Origin: Brachypterus glaber
Taxonomy: Eukaryota; Arthropoda; Insecta; Coleoptera; Kateretidae
Reading direction: 5' to 3'
Assembly: GCA_958510825.1 (NCBI GenBank)
Contig: OY294048.1
Location: 12,107,589-12,171,588 of the forward strand
Length of the DNA stretch: 64,000 nucleotides
This document shows positions 39,801 to 42,800 of this stretch, piece by piece. Every line of letters begins with the position of its first letter. Position 1 is the stretch's first letter. The translations under genes were made by a program, and so were the position numbers. The notes beneath the pieces were generated by a model. The model worked only from the letters and a program-made list of their open reading frames with translations, searched no databases and was not told the DNA's origin.

Positions 39801-42800
39801 GTGACTCGACATTATAAATGCAACAAAACACATATTTTTAAATAAAGCAATTAATGTTATTTAATAATTTTATCAAATCAGTACTTAAAAAAGATTTTGA
39901 TTTAGTTTAACACATATTTACAAATTATAATGCAAAAATTGAAGGTTATGTCAAATTGTTGTGGCAGTGATCATGTTTAAATATTTCACAATAGATGGAG
40001 CAGTTTTAATTTTTTGAACTAAATTGATAAAAAACTGGTCAAATATTAAGAAAAACTAATAAACTATATGTAATTTTAACGCACAACTTTAAATTACATT
40101 AAATTATTCAATATTTCATGGCAAAATATATATATTTTTGCTAATTTTGCTACAGTTTTCTTTACTTTTATAAACACTAGCACTACATGTGCTCATTCTA
40201 ACACTTGATACGGAATATTAATACCGTATCTAGAGCTAGAATGGATTCATTCTGTGTTTGAAAAGTGTGTGTATTTGCTTACATTCTAAAGCAGTCGTAG
40301 AAAAATAATTTTCCTAATGTTATAAAAANNNNNNNNNNNNNNNNNNNNNNNNNNNNNNNNNNNNNNNNNNNNNNNNNNNNNNNNNNNNNNNNNNNNNNNN
40401 NNNNNNNNNNNNNNNNNNNNNNNNNNNNNNNNNNNNNNNNNNNNNNNNNNNNNNNNNNNNNNNNNNNNNNNNNNNNNNNNNNNNNNNNNNNNNNNNNNNN
40501 NNNNNNNNNNNNNNNNNNNNNNNNNNNNTCCCCCCCCCACGTTGGCTTGTACTGCCGAAGATCTAAGCACACAGTACAGAAAAAGGTTTGCAGTGGATAA
40601 TGCCGTACTAGCACTCGGACCTGTGATACTACCCGGGGGCACCGAAAGGGAGCAGCAAGGTAGCTGTCAGGTCTGTTGGCCGAGCTCACTTTAAGGACTT
40701 TCAAGCAACCAGGATCTGTACTAAGGCTGCAAACGAAAATGATCCTTAAGCAGTTTGGCGCCGGTCCAAGTGCACTGGCAGCCAATAAACTTAAGGATCA
40801 AAGCCGCTCACTTAGCCAAAAAAAGCCGACAAAACGAGGTTCGGATTCCTCGCTAAACTGTAGGTCCCGGGATACAACAACAAAAATTCTCGTTAGAGTA
40901 GAAAAACTAGTAAGATAGGGGTAGGCAAAAAGGACCAATATGGTCTAGTTGCCAGGCTTGACCTCCCCACCATTATTACTACATTACTACTAATGCTGGT
41001 TGACTTTTTTTGGTCATATTATATCAACTTACCACTCGAAGTTTGCTTCACCTAAAAAAATCACGGCACGGCCCTAGACACGATGAGAAAATAATTTTAT
41101 CTAAAAGCATCAGATTTTGATGACCACAATAAAACTTCTGATTTTTTTTTTTAATTGTCAACATTAAATGTATAAATTCTATATTTTTAATATTGAGAAA
41201 AGTGGGCCAGCAATATTTTTAATAATTTAGATTATATTCAGGGGTGCTCCAAAGCGTATTTTTTGCATGGGGCGGGACACATTTTTCCCAACTTAAAATG
41301 CAGAAATTTCCCATTGACAGAAAATTTTGATGGTTTGATGGTTAAAGAAAAAACAAATGGTCCCCATCTCTGAAAAAATTCTTAACTCTCCAGTTTTCAG
41401 AACCTCCGAAAGAAAAAAGGCTTTAGAAGCTGTCCATATATTACATAACGCCAATTGACCAAAATTCATACAAATGGGGAGGGGGGTGAGGGGGGGGGGT
41501 ATCCAAAATATAAAATCTACAGCCTTTAATATTGCGAGGACCGGGGTATGAATTGTTTGAATTTTTATCAAATTGCGTTACGTAATATATGAACAGCCCC
41601 TTAGCCCTGACAAAAAATTTTGATAACTATAAAAAAAGGTCCTTACCTCTGAAAAAATTCGAACTGTACAATTTTCCCAACTCAAGAAAAAATGCTTTGC
41701 CACTGACAAAATTTACTCACCAATTTCCCAACTGTACCCCTCAATTTACCCAACTATTCTACCAATTTCCTGAATCTGCCACTCAATGTTACCAATTGAA
41801 CAGTGGATTTTTCCAACTCGAGCGTGGTTGGGGGTGGCGCCACACCCCTACTATCATGGGAGCACCCCTGATTATATTACAAAAAGAAATAACAAAATCA
41901 AAAATATATAAATTTTATATTTTGTTTTATCACTTTGTTTAAATCTTCGTCCTTCTGTAGAAGCTCCAGATTTTATCTTATCATATTGTTCTATTGTTTC
42001 GTTAATAAACCTTAAGAAAAAGTCAACTCGTGCAAAAATTACAGGTACTCTCGCATCACATTTATTATGTATGATACTCGCCCAAGAAACTATACCAATT
42101 TGGAACCCATTACAAATCAGAGGACCTCCAGAATCGCCAATACATGGGTGCGCTATATTTTCTAAAGATGAATACGTACAAATCCCATCACGCAAGGTGA
42201 ACTGATAAAAATAATTACATATTATATTCTTAAAAGCAATATTTGCTGTAGCACATTGCAAATGCTCAGGTTCATTGTTCATTGGTGTTTGACCTAATCC
42301 TAGTATTATGCCTTTCTTACATTTCGAAAATAATTTTTTACCACGATATTTTTTAGGTATCTTTATATACTGGATATATTTTCCACTGTATAAAGGATCC
42401 TTTAACCTAAAAAGTGCTATGTCGTAGGTAAATGCTCCTCTTTTCTTCGCGACATAATTTTTATGTGGATAGAAACCTACAATTTGTGACTTTTCATTTC
42501 TGTATGTATAATTTGCCACAGCGTAAAAATGTTGTTTTAAATTTTTATCCTCCATTTTCTTTAGATTTATACAATGAGCTGCAGTTAAGACCCAGTATTT
42601 ATTTAATAACGTACCGCCACAAAAATGTAAGTTATTTTCATCAAGAATGAACCTAAGGCTCACATAATAAGGGTGATCTTCAGTTGAACAATCCTCTCCC
42701 CAGAATATTTTTGGTTCAATTTCTATCTGTTCACAGACTCCTAAGTATAATATAATTAGCAGGAGGTGTAAAACCATAATATATACAAAATGAAAACCAT

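Noticed and set aside
40279..40785. Long minus-strand open frames crossing the N gap
   Set aside because: Open only because unknown bases cannot supply stops; the flanking parts show no domain.
40840..40865. tRNA-like T-arm (GAGGTTCGGATTCCTC)
   Set aside because: No acceptor, D or anticodon arm at the right distances; a chance hairpin in a GC-rich repeat.
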